64,000 nucleotides of DNA from CAZFOB01 sp964520325 (lineage in GTDB: Bacteria; Actinomycetota; JAICYB01): the NCBI GenBank assembly GCA_964520325.1, contig CAZFOB010000004.1:124001-188000 (forward strand). Reading direction: 5' to 3'. The translations under genes and the position numbers were made by a program. Within the stretch, counting starts at the first letter, position 1. Every line of letters starts with the position of its first letter. The notes below the pieces were generated by a model that was given only the letters and a program-made list of their open reading frames with translations, had not been told where the DNA came from and did not search any database. Below, piece by piece: positions 16,844-25,708 of the stretch.

Positions 16844-16880
16844 TTGATGTAGTCACATCAATAATGTAAGGTGACTACAT
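16844..16880 (+). promoter_or_regulatory. Second vapBC promoter with perfect 10-bp inverted-repeat operator
   Basis: TTGATG (16844-16849), 17 bases, TAAGGT (16867-16872), six bases, then the antitoxin ATG at 16879: a complete promoter whose transcript would start at the start codon. Superimposed is a perfect inverted repeat, ATGTAGTCAC (16847-16856) and GTGACTACAT (16871-16880), with a 14-base spacer. A bound repressor would cover the -10 box and start codon, as expected for antitoxin autoregulation. Confidence 0.7.
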
Positions 16881-17139
16881 GGAGGTCGGCATCAGGGAAT
16901 TGAAGGCCCACCTGTCCGAATACCTCGACAGGGCCGAGCGAGGCGAGATCATCCGCGTCACCGAGCGCGGACGTCCGAAAGCGATCCTCGGTCCTCTGCC
17001 CGGCAAGCTGCGCATCGAAGAGGGGATCGCCGAGGGATGGATCAGGCCGCCCCTGCTCCCTGGCCCACCGGCGAGAGTGAAGCGCTTCAAGGGGAAGGGC
17101 TCGATCGCGGACGCGATCGCCGAGGATCGCGGGGAGTGA
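16879..17139 (+). CDS. Phd/YefM-type antitoxin
   Basis: An 86-residue antitoxin: MEVGIRELKAHLSEYLDRAE and GEIIRVTERGRPKAIL are the Phd/YefM DNA-binding fold. The tail (RVKRFKGKGSIADAIAEDRGE) is the flexible part that neutralises the PIN toxin, often with a KGKG-S-A motif. The ATG lies exactly at the end of the operator. The stop overlaps the toxin GTG as GTGA. Its DNA-binding fold differs from the ribbon-helix-helix antitoxin at 7653-7931, so the two modules are independent. Confidence 0.88.
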   Translation: MEVGIRELKAHLSEYLDRAERGEIIRVTERGRPKAILGPLPGKLRIEEGIAEGWIRPPLLPGPPARVKRFKGKGSIADAIAEDRGE

Positions 17140-17540
17140 CGCTTTTCCTGGACTCGAGCGCCGTCCTCAAGCTGTATCTCGACGAAGACGACAGCGCTCG
17201 GTACGAAGAACTCCTCCACAGCGACGAGAGCTGGACGTTCGCGCAGCACGCGTGCGTTGAGGTGCGTCGAATCCTCGCCCGACGTCTAGAGTCGGACGAT
17301 CTTGCCGATGCTCGCCGGTCCTTCGAGCAACACTGGGATCGCGCGCGGATCGTCGAGCTCGACGAGTCTACGTGCGATCTCGCGATCCAGATCGTCGAGA
17401 CCACCTCGGCCCGCACGCTCGACGCGCTCCATCTCGCCGCGGCGCAACGCGTAGGGGGCGGCGCGCTTTCGTTCGTCACGGCCGATCTCAGGCAGGCGCA
17501 GGTTGCGCGCTCGCTCGGCTGGACGGTCTTGGGCACCTGA
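17136..17540 (+). CDS. vapC: PIN-domain ribonuclease toxin, VapC family
   Basis: A 134-residue PIN protein with the acidic active-site set: D6 (TLFLDSSAVLKLYL), Glu in ACVEVRRIL, Asp in ARTLDALHLAAAQ and Asp in FVTADLRQAQVA. It starts at GTG 17136, coupled to the antitoxin stop, and its TGA overlaps the next gene start (TGATG). It is expected to be an endoribonuclease held inactive by the Phd-like protein. Readthrough into the crotonase gene is likely given the overlap. Confidence 0.88.
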   Translation: MTLFLDSSAVLKLYLDEDDSARYEELLHSDESWTFAQHACVEVRRILARRLESDDLADARRSFEQHWDRARIVELDESTCDLAIQIVETTSARTLDALHLAAAQRVGGGALSFVTADLRQAQVARSLGWTVLGT

Positions 17541-18268
17541 TGACTGTCACTATCGAAACCGGCGCGGTGACGGTCGTCACCATCGATCGTCCTGAGGTCC
17601 ACAATTGCGTGGACACCGAAACGGCAACCCTCCTAGAGGACGCCGTGCGTTCGTTCGACGCCGACGAGTCTCAGCGCGTGCTCGTGCTCACAGGTTCGGG
17701 TGGGAAGTCGTTCTGCTCGGGGGCCGATCTGAAGAACCCGCCCCGCTTCCGCGAAGCCGGACCGATGGGGATCTCACGGCTCGAGGTGAGCAAGCCGACG
17801 ATCGCCGCGATCAACGGCTATTGCTATGCGGGTGGACTCGAGCTCGCGTGCTGGTGCGACTTTCGAATCGCCGATGAGACGTCGACGTTCGGGGTGCTCA
17901 ATCGCCGCTGGGGAGTGCCGCTCATCGACGGCGGAACGCAGCGCCTGCCGAAGATCGTCGGACTCGGCAACGCGCTGTACCTGATCGAGACCGGTGCACG
18001 CGTCGACGCGGCTGCGGCCCTGCGTATGGGACTCGTCCAGGAGGTCGTTGGCGCCGGGACGGCGCTCGAACGGTCGGTCGAACTCGCCGAGCGCGTGGCG
18101 GAGTATCCCCAGGCGTCGCTGCGTGCCGATCGCGAAAGCGCGATCGCGTTGGACGGTATCGATGCGGAGCGGCTCCGCGGAGAAGCGACGATCAGCACCG
18201 ATGAGATGACGGAAGGGCTCGAGCGGTTCCTGTCGGGTGACCGACCGGCACCGCCCGAGGCCTCCTGA
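17540..18268 (+). CDS. Enoyl-CoA hydratase/isomerase (crotonase) family protein
   Basis: A 242-residue crotonase. The oxyanion-hole segment SGGKSFCSGADLKN and INGYCYAGGLELACWCDFRIA are present; the Glu in GGLELA matches the first catalytic Glu of enoyl-CoA hydratase. The second catalytic Glu, normally in a GQPEI-like motif, is not there: the matching stretch is FGVLNRRWGVPLIDGGTQRL, with Asn. So simple hydration is uncertain, and an isomerase, lyase or other crotonase reaction is possible. It could take part in branched-chain acyl-CoA degradation. ATG 17540 overlaps the VapC stop, an odd partner suggesting insertion of the toxin module ahead of this gene. Confidence 0.85.
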   Translation: MTVTIETGAVTVVTIDRPEVHNCVDTETATLLEDAVRSFDADESQRVLVLTGSGGKSFCSGADLKNPPRFREAGPMGISRLEVSKPTIAAINGYCYAGGLELACWCDFRIADETSTFGVLNRRWGVPLIDGGTQRLPKIVGLGNALYLIETGARVDAAAALRMGLVQEVVGAGTALERSVELAERVAEYPQASLRADRESAIALDGIDAERLRGEATISTDEMTEGLERFLSGDRPAPPEAS

Positions 18269-18271
18269 TGC

Positions 18272-19108
18272 TTACTCCACCTCGAAGCGCTTCATCATGC
18301 CGAGTGCGAAGTGCGGTGCCTTCTTCTGCGGATCGGCGACGAAGCACATCAGGTAGTACGTCCCGGGTTTGAGGTCCGACGCGAACGTCTCACTTCCTCC
18401 TGGCGGGATGACCGCGACGCCGCCGCCCGTCGTCCACGGCGGGGGACCGCTCGACGCCGTACCGGGCGGCGCTTTGAACGATGCCTCGAAGTCGGCCGCT
18501 GTCTTGCCGGGAGCGATCTCCATGACCTGGAACTCGTGGGGCTGCTTGCCGTTGTTCGTTACCGTGATCGACCCGGCCCATGCGTCGGGCAGGTCGAAGC
18601 CAAATTCCTTCGTAGCGGCCGTATAGGTTCCGGAAGGAACCTCGGCTTCGTCCGCGTTCTCCTCGACGGTCACCGCCTTCACCATGCCGAGACCCGCGTG
18701 GGCGCGACCCTTGGCGTCGGGGACCAGGCACATGAAGACGTAGTTGCCGGCCGTCAATTGCGTGGTCGACACCTGCGACTCATCGGCGTCGACGGTGTTC
18801 GGTCCGCCGGCATAGGTACCGAGCTTGTCGACGCCAAGTCCCGAGGAGTCGGCCTTCGCTGCAGCGATGATCTTCTTCGCGTCAACACCGTCGTTCAGAC
18901 GGAACAGCTGCGCCTGATGCGGCTCCGGCCCCGCGTTGTTCAACGTGATCTCCACGGCACCTGACTCGAGGCTGGCCGGGGCGGCGAACGTGTAGTTCGC
19001 GGCCCGCACTTCGACAGACTGCGGCTGTGCCGCCTCCGGCGTCTCCTCCTTCGCGCACGCTGCCAACAACAGCGCTGCGATTCCGACGGCAACGAGTATC
19101 CTGCGCAT
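18272..19108 (-). CDS. Two-domain cupredoxin-like lipoprotein
   Basis: A 278-residue lipoprotein: signal and lipobox at LLLAACAK, then two homologous beta-sandwich domains (about 30-145 and 155-278). Each domain keeps a possible type 1 copper ligand set of His, Cys, His, Met: PEPHQAQL plus FMCLVPDAKGRAHAGLGM in the first, KQPHEFQVM plus LMCFVADPQKKAPHFALGM in the second. That suggests two electron-transfer copper sites, or copper storage, outside the membrane. Start at the ATG at 19108, just after a flavoprotein gene (14-bp gap). It converges with the crotonase gene, 3 bp away. Confidence 0.8.
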   Translation of the reverse strand: MRRILVAVGIAALLLAACAKEETPEAAQPQSVEVRAANYTFAAPASLESGAVEITLNNAGPEPHQAQLFRLNDGVDAKKIIAAAKADSSGLGVDKLGTYAGGPNTVDADESQVSTTQLTAGNYVFMCLVPDAKGRAHAGLGMVKAVTVEENADEAEVPSGTYTAATKEFGFDLPDAWAGSITVTNNGKQPHEFQVMEIAPGKTAADFEASFKAPPGTASSGPPPWTTGGGVAVIPPGGSETFASDLKPGTYYLMCFVADPQKKAPHFALGMMKRFEVE

Positions 19109-19122
19109 CCGATCCCTCCTCT

Positions 19123-20346
19123 TCAGCTCGCGGGCAGGGCGCCCGCGCCCGCCATTATCGTCCCGACGTTCTCCGGTGAGAAGAACTCGGCCGGTGAGGT
19201 CACGCCGGCGTTCACTCGCGCGAAACCGTCCATCGCGTCCTGGTTACCGTAAACGGCTCCCAGCAGCTGCTGCATCTCGGGCGGTGGGGGCTCGAGCGTC
19301 GCGAGCTGGGTGGTGAACTCGAACATCGGCAGGCTGTGCTGGTCGCGCGTGGACTGGTACTCGCCCATCGCGATGTCGGAGGACCGGGCACCGGAGAACG
19401 ACTCGTCCAACGCTGTGACGCACAGTTCGGCGTCCCGGAAGGCGTCGGTGATCCCCTGAGCTGTGATGAAGTCCTTGTTGTAGCCCGCGTCGCCCACGAG
19501 CGCCCAACCAGGTCCGAAAGGTTTGCGGAAGTAGTTCGGCACCGCTGTGCCCGCGAAGCGCGCTTCGCGTTTGGCTCCGCGCATGCGCTCGGCGAACTCA
19601 GGCGCGAGGTCGAACATCTTGAGGTAGTTGCCCTCGATGTCCTTCTTGTTCGCCTCGAACTCCGCGAAGGGCCAGCCGGCGACAACGAGCGTCTGGCCGT
19701 CGTGCGTCGGCGCTGCCGCCCATCCCCGGTCAGGGCGAACGTAGACCTCGAAGCGTCCGTCCATGGGCAGCCCACTCCAGTAGCTGAAGTAGCCGCAGAG
19801 GATCGGTGGCTTCTCGTTGTACTGCTCGGGTCCCACGGCCTGCGCGACGAGTGAGTGCCGTCCGTCCGCTCCGATGACCACGTTCGCGTGCTCGGTGACG
19901 CTCTGGCCGTCCTTGCTGTGGCCGCGCACTCCGGTGACCCGGCCGTCGTCGACGAGGACTTCCTCGATCGTGAACCCTTCACGAACCTCGGCCCCCGCTT
20001 CGGATGCGCCGTCTACGAGCAGCTTGTCCAGCACGGTGCGTCGAGGGCAGTACCCCACGGGCGCTGCGTCGGTGCCGGGGGACCCAGAGATCGTGATGGG
20101 GCCGAAGTCGAACGCGTACGTATCGATCGGCGGACATCCCGTCGCCACGAGCCGGTCGAGCAGACCCCATCTCTTCAGCGCAGCCGCGCCTGGTGGGTGC
20201 AAGACGTGGGTCGAGAGCGTGTCGCTCGGGAACGTCGCTTTGTCCACGACGAGAACCTTGTAGCCCTTCTGTGCCATGAGCATCGCAGTCGGCGAACCCG
20301 CGCAACGGGCACCTACCACGATCGCGTCGTACTGTCCACTCGCCAT
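19123..20346 (-). CDS. FAD-dependent oxidoreductase, geranylgeranyl reductase/halogenase-like
   Basis: A 407-residue flavoprotein. YDAIVVGARCAGSPTAMLMA is a GxGxxG-type FAD site variant (GARCAG), VVIGADGRHSLV is the GD-type motif and WALVGDAGYNKDFITAQGI the second FAD contact with AQGI. The group includes FAD mono-oxygenases, halogenases and geranylgeranyl reductases; the substrate is unknown. ATG 20346 is preferred over 20388 because AGAGGGG precedes it by about seven bases and the FAD strand starts at once. It is followed by the cupredoxin lipoprotein in the same direction. Confidence 0.85.
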   Translation of the reverse strand: MASGQYDAIVVGARCAGSPTAMLMAQKGYKVLVVDKATFPSDTLSTHVLHPPGAAALKRWGLLDRLVATGCPPIDTYAFDFGPITISGSPGTDAAPVGYCPRRTVLDKLLVDGASEAGAEVREGFTIEEVLVDDGRVTGVRGHSKDGQSVTEHANVVIGADGRHSLVAQAVGPEQYNEKPPILCGYFSYWSGLPMDGRFEVYVRPDRGWAAAPTHDGQTLVVAGWPFAEFEANKKDIEGNYLKMFDLAPEFAERMRGAKREARFAGTAVPNYFRKPFGPGWALVGDAGYNKDFITAQGITDAFRDAELCVTALDESFSGARSSDIAMGEYQSTRDQHSLPMFEFTTQLATLEPPPPEMQQLLGAVYGNQDAMDGFARVNAGVTSPAEFFSPENVGTIMAGAGALPAS

Positions 20347-20415
20347 GTCAACCCCTCTTTCGTCGGATGAGCGGAGGATGGCACGCAAAACGGCTGGGAG
20401 TATCGGGGAACTCCC

Positions 20416-22088
20416 CTATCCGGGGGCTGGTTTCTCGCCGGAGCGTGCCGCATAAGCGGCTGCCTCAGCCCGGTTGCGCAATCCCAGCTTCGAGAGCAGG
20501 TTGCCCACGTGGTGCTCGACAGTCTTGCGGGTGATGTAGAGCCGGTCGCCGATCTCGGGGTTGGAGAGACCATGTCCGAGCAACTCGAGGACCTCGGCCT
20601 CGCGTTTCGTGAGCGCCCCCGCCCCCTTGGTTCCCGTACGGGTTCCCGTTCTGGTTCCCGTACGGACCGGTGACCCGAGTTCGCGCAGGAGGGCTCCGGC
20701 CGCGTCGGCGAGCCGGGAGGCGTCCAGTCGTTCGAACGTTTCCAACGCCGACTTCGCTTCGGCAACGGCGACCTCAGGGCGCTCGTTGCGACTCGCACGA
20801 GCCAGTTCGAGCCGGGCGATCGCGAGCTCCATCGGCAGCTGCGCCTTCGCGAACCAGGACAGGGCGTCGCGCAAGCAAACGGTCGCGTCGCCCGTACCGG
20901 TGGCCAGGCAGAGTTGACCCCGAGCAAGCGACGAAGACGCTTGGAGGTAGAGGCCGGGGTGGCGTTCGGCCACGCCCTCCAGCTGCTCGACCGCGACCGT
21001 AGCCCCGTCCAGGTCGCCGCGATGCAGATGGACGTCCACGAGGAGCGCCAGAAGCGGGCCCGTCGCGGCGCTGTGCGGTTCCATCTCCGCGATGGCGCGC
21101 TCGATGACGTCCGCCGCGAGGACGGTGTTGCCGCGCGCGAGATGGATGGTCGCTTGTGCCCGCGCTGCTTCGGTGTAGCCTCCGAACCCTTCGAGGAGCT
21201 GCTCGGCCTCTTCGAACCGGCCCTGACGCGCGCGCAGATCGGCCAAGCGCAGCAGCGCACCGCCCCGAAGGGGGCCGAACCCAAGCCCCCAGATCCGTGC
21301 GGCTTCCGTGAGGGCGGTGTCGGCCTCCGGCCAGCGTCCGGCCGTCGTCAGCAGGCCGCCGTAATGCGTCCGGCAGAACGCGGAGACCGATGGAAGATCA
21401 CGGCGTTTCGCGATGTCGTCTCCGATGCGGATCCACTGATCTGCTCGCGCCACGTCGTGCGCGATCTCGCACGCGGAGAAGAGCTGGCAGAAAATCTCCT
21501 CGTAGACGAGGAAGTCTTTCACTTCACCACCGGCCACAGCGGCCAACGCCTCGTCGAGGAGCGACATCCCCTCTTCGATGCGGTCGCCGTGCACGAGGCT
21601 CGCACCAAGGTAGGCGAGCGCGACGAGCTCGAGGTCGGTCTCGCCGAAGCGCCGCGCGACGTCGAGGGCCTTCCGCAGCCGTTCGTCCTTCGTCGAGCGA
21701 TCGGGCTCGAAGAGCCCCGGCTGAGGGCGATCCAGCCCGACTCGGCGCCCTCGACGTCGCTCTGAAGAGTCTGTGCTCTCGCGATCCAGCCGCTCATCAC
21801 GGCCCCGTCGCCGAGGATGGCGCCGTTCATGTAGCCGAGCAGGCGCGCGACGCGCACGGCGCCCGCTGGGTCGTCCTCGTCGCGGTAACCGGCGTACGCG
21901 CGCTCGTAGAGCTGGACGCAGTCCGTGAACGCGAACTCGAGGTACGCAGCTTGCCCGAGGCACTCGAGGACTTCCCCAGACTCGGTCTCCTCGAGCGCTG
22001 CTTCGAACGCCTGTCGTGCCCGAGTGCCGTTGCCGACACGAAGGGCGGCTTTGCCGTCGGCGATGAGCTGATCGAACGACGCGTGCAC
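20416..22088 (-). pseudogene. LuxR-family transcriptional regulator with TPR-like region, frameshifted
   Basis: The protein is split over two frames. The N part from GTG 22088 (VHASFDQLIADGKAAL) reads to about 21720; the rest continues in another frame from LFEPDRSTKDERLRKALDV to the end. The join lies in the CCCC run at 21715-21718 (GGGG on the coding strand), so one base has been lost or gained. Joined, it is about 557 residues: helical TPR-like repeats, then a C-terminal LuxR helix-turn-helix (LTKREAEVLELLGHGLSNPE, KTVEHHVGNLLSKLGL). Both parts keep coding character, so this could be an assembly error or recent decay. It is divergent from the mccB-like gene and may regulate it. Confidence 0.75.
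20629..20664. repeat. Three tandem 12-bp repeats in the LuxR gene
   Basis: GGTTCCCGTACG, GGTTCCCGTTCT and GGTTCCCGTACG follow one another without gaps. On the coding strand they give TRTG-type repeats (RTGTRTGTRTGT) in the linker just before the helix-turn-helix domain. Being a multiple of three, copy changes would lengthen or shorten the linker without breaking the frame. Confidence 0.85.
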
Positions 22089-22133
22089 AGATCGATGATG
22101 GCACGAGCCTCGGTCACCTAGGATTTGGGCGCC

Positions 22134-23711
22134 ATGGCGCCAGTGCTCGACACCTCGTTCGACCCGTCGTCCGACGACGCGCGCGCGCGTCGCGAGGCGA
22201 TGGAAGGGCTCGTCACCGAGCTGAAGGCGAATGTCTCCACCGCCGCTCGTGGTGGTCCCGAGAAGGCACGCGACAAGCACGTGGGGCGCGGCAAGCTTCT
22301 GCCCCGCGAACGTGTCGAAAGGCTGCTCGATCCGGGCACGGCGTTCCTCGAGCTCTCACCGCTGGCCGCCCACGATCTCTACAAAGGCGAAGCCCCCGGC
22401 GCTGGGATGATCGCCGGCATCGGTCGCATCAGTGACACCGAGTGCGTGATCGTCTGCAACGACGCGACCGTTAAGGGCGGCACGTACTTCCCGATGACCG
22501 TCAAGAAGCACCTCCGCGCTCAAGAGGTCGCGCTGCACAACAACCTTCCGTGCGTCTACCTCGTCGACTCGGGCGGGGCGTTTTTGCCTATGCAGGACGA
22601 AGTCTTCCCCGACCGCGAACACTTCGGACGCATCTTCTTCAACCAGGCCACGATGTCGTCGAGGGCGATCCCGCAGATCGCCGCCGTACTCGGAACGTGC
22701 ACGGCGGGTGGTGCCTATGTGCCCGCGATGTCGGACGAGTCGGTCATCGTCAAGGGTCAGGGCACGATCTATCTCGGCGGTCCGCCGTTGGTGAAAGCCG
22801 CGACGGGTGAGGAGGTCACGGAGGAAGAGCTCGGTGGCGCCGATGTCCATGCCCGGACGTCGGGCGTGGTCGACCACTACGCGATCGACGACGTCCACGC
22901 GCTCGAGATCGTCCGCGAGATCGTCTCGAACCTGAATCGCCGGAAGGCTCTTCCGCCCGGCATGCAGGACACCGAAGAACCGAAGTACGACCCGGGCGAG
23001 CTCTACTCCATCGTGGCGACTGATCCGCGCGTCCCGTACGACGTCCGCGAAGTGATCGCACGCATCGTGGACGGGTCGCGCTTCCATGAGTTCAAGCAGC
23101 TCTACGGCGACACGCTCGTCTGCGGATTCGCACACCTGCACGGCTTCCCGGTCGGCGTCATCGCGAACAACGGGATCTTGTTCTCGGAGTCGGCGCTGAA
23201 GGGCGCGCATTTCATCGAGCTCTGCGACCAGCGCAAGATCCCGCTGGTCTTCCTTCAGAACATCAACGGCTTCATGGTGGGCAAAGAGTACGAAGCCGGA
23301 GGCATCGCCAAAGACGGTGCGAAGATGGTGACGGCGGTCTCGTGTGCAGTCGTGCCGAAGTTCACAGTGATCATCGGCGGGTCGTTCGGAGCCGGGAACT
23401 ATGCGATGTGCGGACGTGCGTACGCTCCGCGGTTCTTGTGGACGTGGCCGAACGCGCGCACTTCGGTGATGGGTGGCGAGCAGGCGGCTACCGTGCTCGC
23501 GATCGTTCGCGGGACTCCCGACGACGATGCCTTCAAGCAGCCGATCCGCGAGCAGTACGAGGCCCAGGGCAGCGCGTACTACTCGTCGGCCCGACTGTGG
23601 GACGATGGCATCATCGACCCGCTCGACACGCGCTCGGTGCTCGCGCTCGGGATCTCCGCCTCCTACAACGCGCCCATCGCAGAGCCTCGCTACGGCGTCT
23701 TCCGGATGTGA
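22134..23711 (+). CDS. Methylcrotonyl-CoA carboxylase beta subunit-like carboxyltransferase
   Basis: A 525-residue carboxyltransferase closely resembling Mcc[79 protein letters not shown] and [19 protein letters not shown]. MccB moves the carboxyl group from biotin to 3-methylcrotonyl-CoA in leucine breakdown. The likely biotin-bearing partner is at 26555-28459. I chose ATG 22134; TTG 22125 adds three residues. A TAGGAT box (22119-22124) ends nine bases upstream, implying a leader of only a few bases. Substrate choice (methylcrotonyl- versus geranyl-CoA) is not certain. Confidence 0.88.
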   Translation: MAPVLDTSFDPSSDDARARREAMEGLVTELKANVSTAARGGPEKARDKHVGRGKLLPRERVERLLDPGTAFLELSPLAAHDLYKGEAPGAGMIAGIGRISDTECVIVCNDATVKGGTYFPMTVKKHLRAQEVALHNNLPCVYLVDSGGAFLPMQDEVFPDREHFGRIFFNQATMSSRAIPQIAAVLGTCTAGGAYVPAMSDESVIVKGQGTIYLGGPPLVKAATGEEVTEEELGGADVHARTSGVVDHYAIDDVHALEIVREIVSNLNRRKALPPGMQDTEEPKYDPGELYSIVATDPRVPYDVREVIARIVDGSRFHEFKQLYGDTLVCGFAHLHGFPVGVIANNGILFSESALKGAHFIELCDQRKIPLVFLQNINGFMVGKEYEAGGIAKDGAKMVTAVSCAVVPKFTVIIGGSFGAGNYAMCGRAYAPRFLWTWPNARTSVMGGEQAATVLAIVRGTPDDDAFKQPIREQYEAQGSAYYSSARLWDDGIIDPLDTRSVLALGISASYNAPIAEPRYGVFRM

Positions 23712-23761
23712 GCGTCGACCGCGCAGGTCCAGGCGAGATCTGGGTGAGCCGGCAGGCGCGC

Positions 23762-23810
23762 GTTCTGCGGAATCCGTTGCCCGCTGGACGGAGGATGGAT
23801 TCCGCAGAAC
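23762..23810. repeat. Perfect 14-bp inverted repeat between mccB-like and nucleotidyltransferase genes
   Basis: GTTCTGCGGAATCC (23762-23775) and GGATTCCGCAGAAC (23797-23810) are exact reverse complements, with a 21-base spacer. As RNA this would form a strong stem; as DNA it could be a dimeric repressor site. No T run follows, so it is not a standard intrinsic terminator, and the downstream start (23872) is 61 bases away. Confidence 0.8.
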
Positions 23811-23871
23811 CGTCGATGCTCTCACACGCGACCCGAGTTGTGGTGACCGACCTCTTCACGGCGGTGCGCAC

Positions 23872-25707
23872 GTGACGCAAGCGTACGAGCGCGCGCTCGC
23901 CATCGTCACGCAACGCATGAAGGACGAGTTCGGCGACCATCTCCTCGGTCTCCTGCTCACAGGTTCGTACGCGTACGGCGAACCCATGGCAACGAGCGAC
24001 ATCGACATGTACGTCGTCATATCCGACAACTGGCGTCAGCGCCGCAACCTCGTCGTCGACGGAGTGGACGTCGAGCTCTTCATCAATCCGGAGCACAAGC
24101 TCTTGAGCGAGATCTACGAAGCCGGATCGACGATGGATATGTTCTCTCGGGGCCGCGCCCTCCACGACCCGCACGGCGTCGTCGCTCGGCTCACGGCCGA
24201 AGCCGTAGCGATCGCGGAACAGCCACGGCCCATCCCACTCGGCGACGATCTCGAGCGAGTTCGGTACATGGTCACCGACACCACGAAGGACGCCTACGAC
24301 CTCCTCGTGGACGGCGACGATGGCTTCGACATCGCGCTGTCCAACGCATTGCACTGGACGCTCGAGGCGTATTTCAGTCTGGCCGGACGACGGATGCCAA
24401 AACCGAAGTACGTCGGGCGTGAGCTCCGTCAGCACGAACCCGGCCTCGCCGAAGAGGTCCTGCAGATCATGGACTCTCGCCAACCACGAGAAGAGCGCTG
24501 GCAGCGTCTCGATTCACTCGGACGCGAGGTGCTCGAGCACGTCGGCGGACCGATCGTCGAGTCGGAAACGTCGCGGCTGCGCGTCGACCCGGTGCCCATG
24601 ATCGCGCACATCGAAGGCCGCGAGCTGCCGTCCGAGGACGTTGTCGTCCAACCGGAGCGGCACCGGCGGCCCCTCGTGATCGCTCTGTACCTGGTGCTCG
24701 GTCTTGGGCTGTTCGTGGTGGCGCTGGGTTTGATGCGCTCTGGAGCGGCTGCGGTTGCTCCGGCGTTGAAGGGTTCGGTCTTCACCGACGGCGTCTGGAG
24801 CACACTCGGCCTCGGCTGGCTCGGCGCGTTCATCGTGCTGTCGGGATCTCCGGTGGCTGCGTCGGCCCTCACGCTCTTCGACGGCGGCGCCATCAGCCGC
24901 GCTCAGGCGTTCACGATGCTGACGGGCTCGCGTCTCGGCGCGGCGTTCGTCGTGCTCGTGGCCGGCGCGGTCTACGCGATCCGGCAGAAGCCCGGGACAG
25001 GACGGCGCGCACCGATCTCCATCGGGATCCTCGCGCTTCTCGTCACGATGCTCATCTACGTGCCGAGCTCGACCATCGGCTATCTGCTCCTCGACCGTGG
25101 GGCCTTCGATGGTCTGAACATCGGGACGTCGCCCGCCGTCACCTCCGTCACCGACGCAGCGTTCGGCTGGCTCGTCGACGCCGCGAAGAACGTCCTGCCC
25201 GGATGGGGCCTGTTCCCCGTCGGAGTCGTCGTCCTGCTCATCGGCTTCTGGCTGATCGACAAGGTGATGCCGTCGGTCGGTGTCGAACAGACCGAGCACC
25301 GGGCGCAGGCCTGGTACGACCGCAAATGGACGATGTTCCTCCTGGGTTGCGGAGTCTGCATGCTGACGCTCTCGGTTTCGGTCGCACTCACCGTCTTGGT
25401 TCCACTCGTTGCCAAGGGCTACCTCAGGCGAGCGAACACCATCCCGTATATCGCCGGCGCGAACATCACCACGCTCGCGGACACCCTCGTCGCGGCGATC
25501 CTGCTCGGCAATCTCGACGCGGTCCGTGTCGTTGTCGCCGCAACTCTCTCGGTGACGGTCGTGACGCTCGTCGTCCTTGCGTTCTTCTATCCATTGCTCC
25601 GCAAGTTCTGCCTCGGTTTCGCGCAGCGCGTCCTCAGCTCTCCGGTGCGTCTGGCTACCTTCGTCGTTGTGCTCTTCGCGGTGCCCGTCGCTCTGATCGC
25701 GCTCTAG
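23872..25707 (+). CDS. Nucleotidyltransferase domain fused to Na/Pi-cotransporter-like membrane domain
   Basis: A 611-residue protein. Residues about 1-110 are a polymerase-beta-type nucleotidyltransferase with GSYAYGEPMATSDIDMYV (GS-x10-DxD) and a third acidic position in GVDVELFINP, so the catalytic set looks intact. A helical region follows (to about 240), then about eight membrane segments (262-610) with two related repeats: SGSPVAASALTLFDGGAISR and SVSVALTVLVPLVAKGYLRR before PYIAGANITTLADTLVAAIL. These recall the Na/Pi cotransporter (NptA) repeats, though the QSSS motifs are altered. GTG 23872 begins at the first helix. I know of no described function for this domain pairing; it may couple nucleotide or small-molecule modification to ion or phosphate transport. 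Confidence 0.75.
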   Translation: MTQAYERALAIVTQRMKDEFGDHLLGLLLTGSYAYGEPMATSDIDMYVVISDNWRQRRNLVVDGVDVELFINPEHKLLSEIYEAGSTMDMFSRGRALHDPHGVVARLTAEAVAIAEQPRPIPLGDDLERVRYMVTDTTKDAYDLLVDGDDGFDIALSNALHWTLEAYFSLAGRRMPKPKYVGRELRQHEPGLAEEVLQIMDSRQPREERWQRLDSLGREVLEHVGGPIVESETSRLRVDPVPMIAHIEGRELPSEDVVVQPERHRRPLVIALYLVLGLGLFVVALGLMRSGAAAVAPALKGSVFTDGVWSTLGLGWLGAFIVLSGSPVAASALTLFDGGAISRAQAFTMLTGSRLGAAFVVLVAGAVYAIRQKPGTGRRAPISIGILALLVTMLIYVPSSTIGYLLLDRGAFDGLNIGTSPAVTSVTDAAFGWLVDAAKNVLPGWGLFPVGVVVLLIGFWLIDKVMPSVGVEQTEHRAQAWYDRKWTMFLLGCGVCMLTLSVSVALTVLVPLVAKGYLRRANTIPYIAGANITTLADTLVAAILLGNLDAVRVVVAATLSVTVVTLVVLAFFYPLLRKFCLGFAQRVLSSPVRLATFVVVLFAVPVALIAL

Positions 25708-25708
25708 G

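Noticed and set aside
22356..23825. 489-codon open frame antisense to the mccB-like gene
   Set aside because: High-G+C shadow frame: the sense product has clear family motifs throughout, the antisense one has low-complexity Arg/Asp/His composition.
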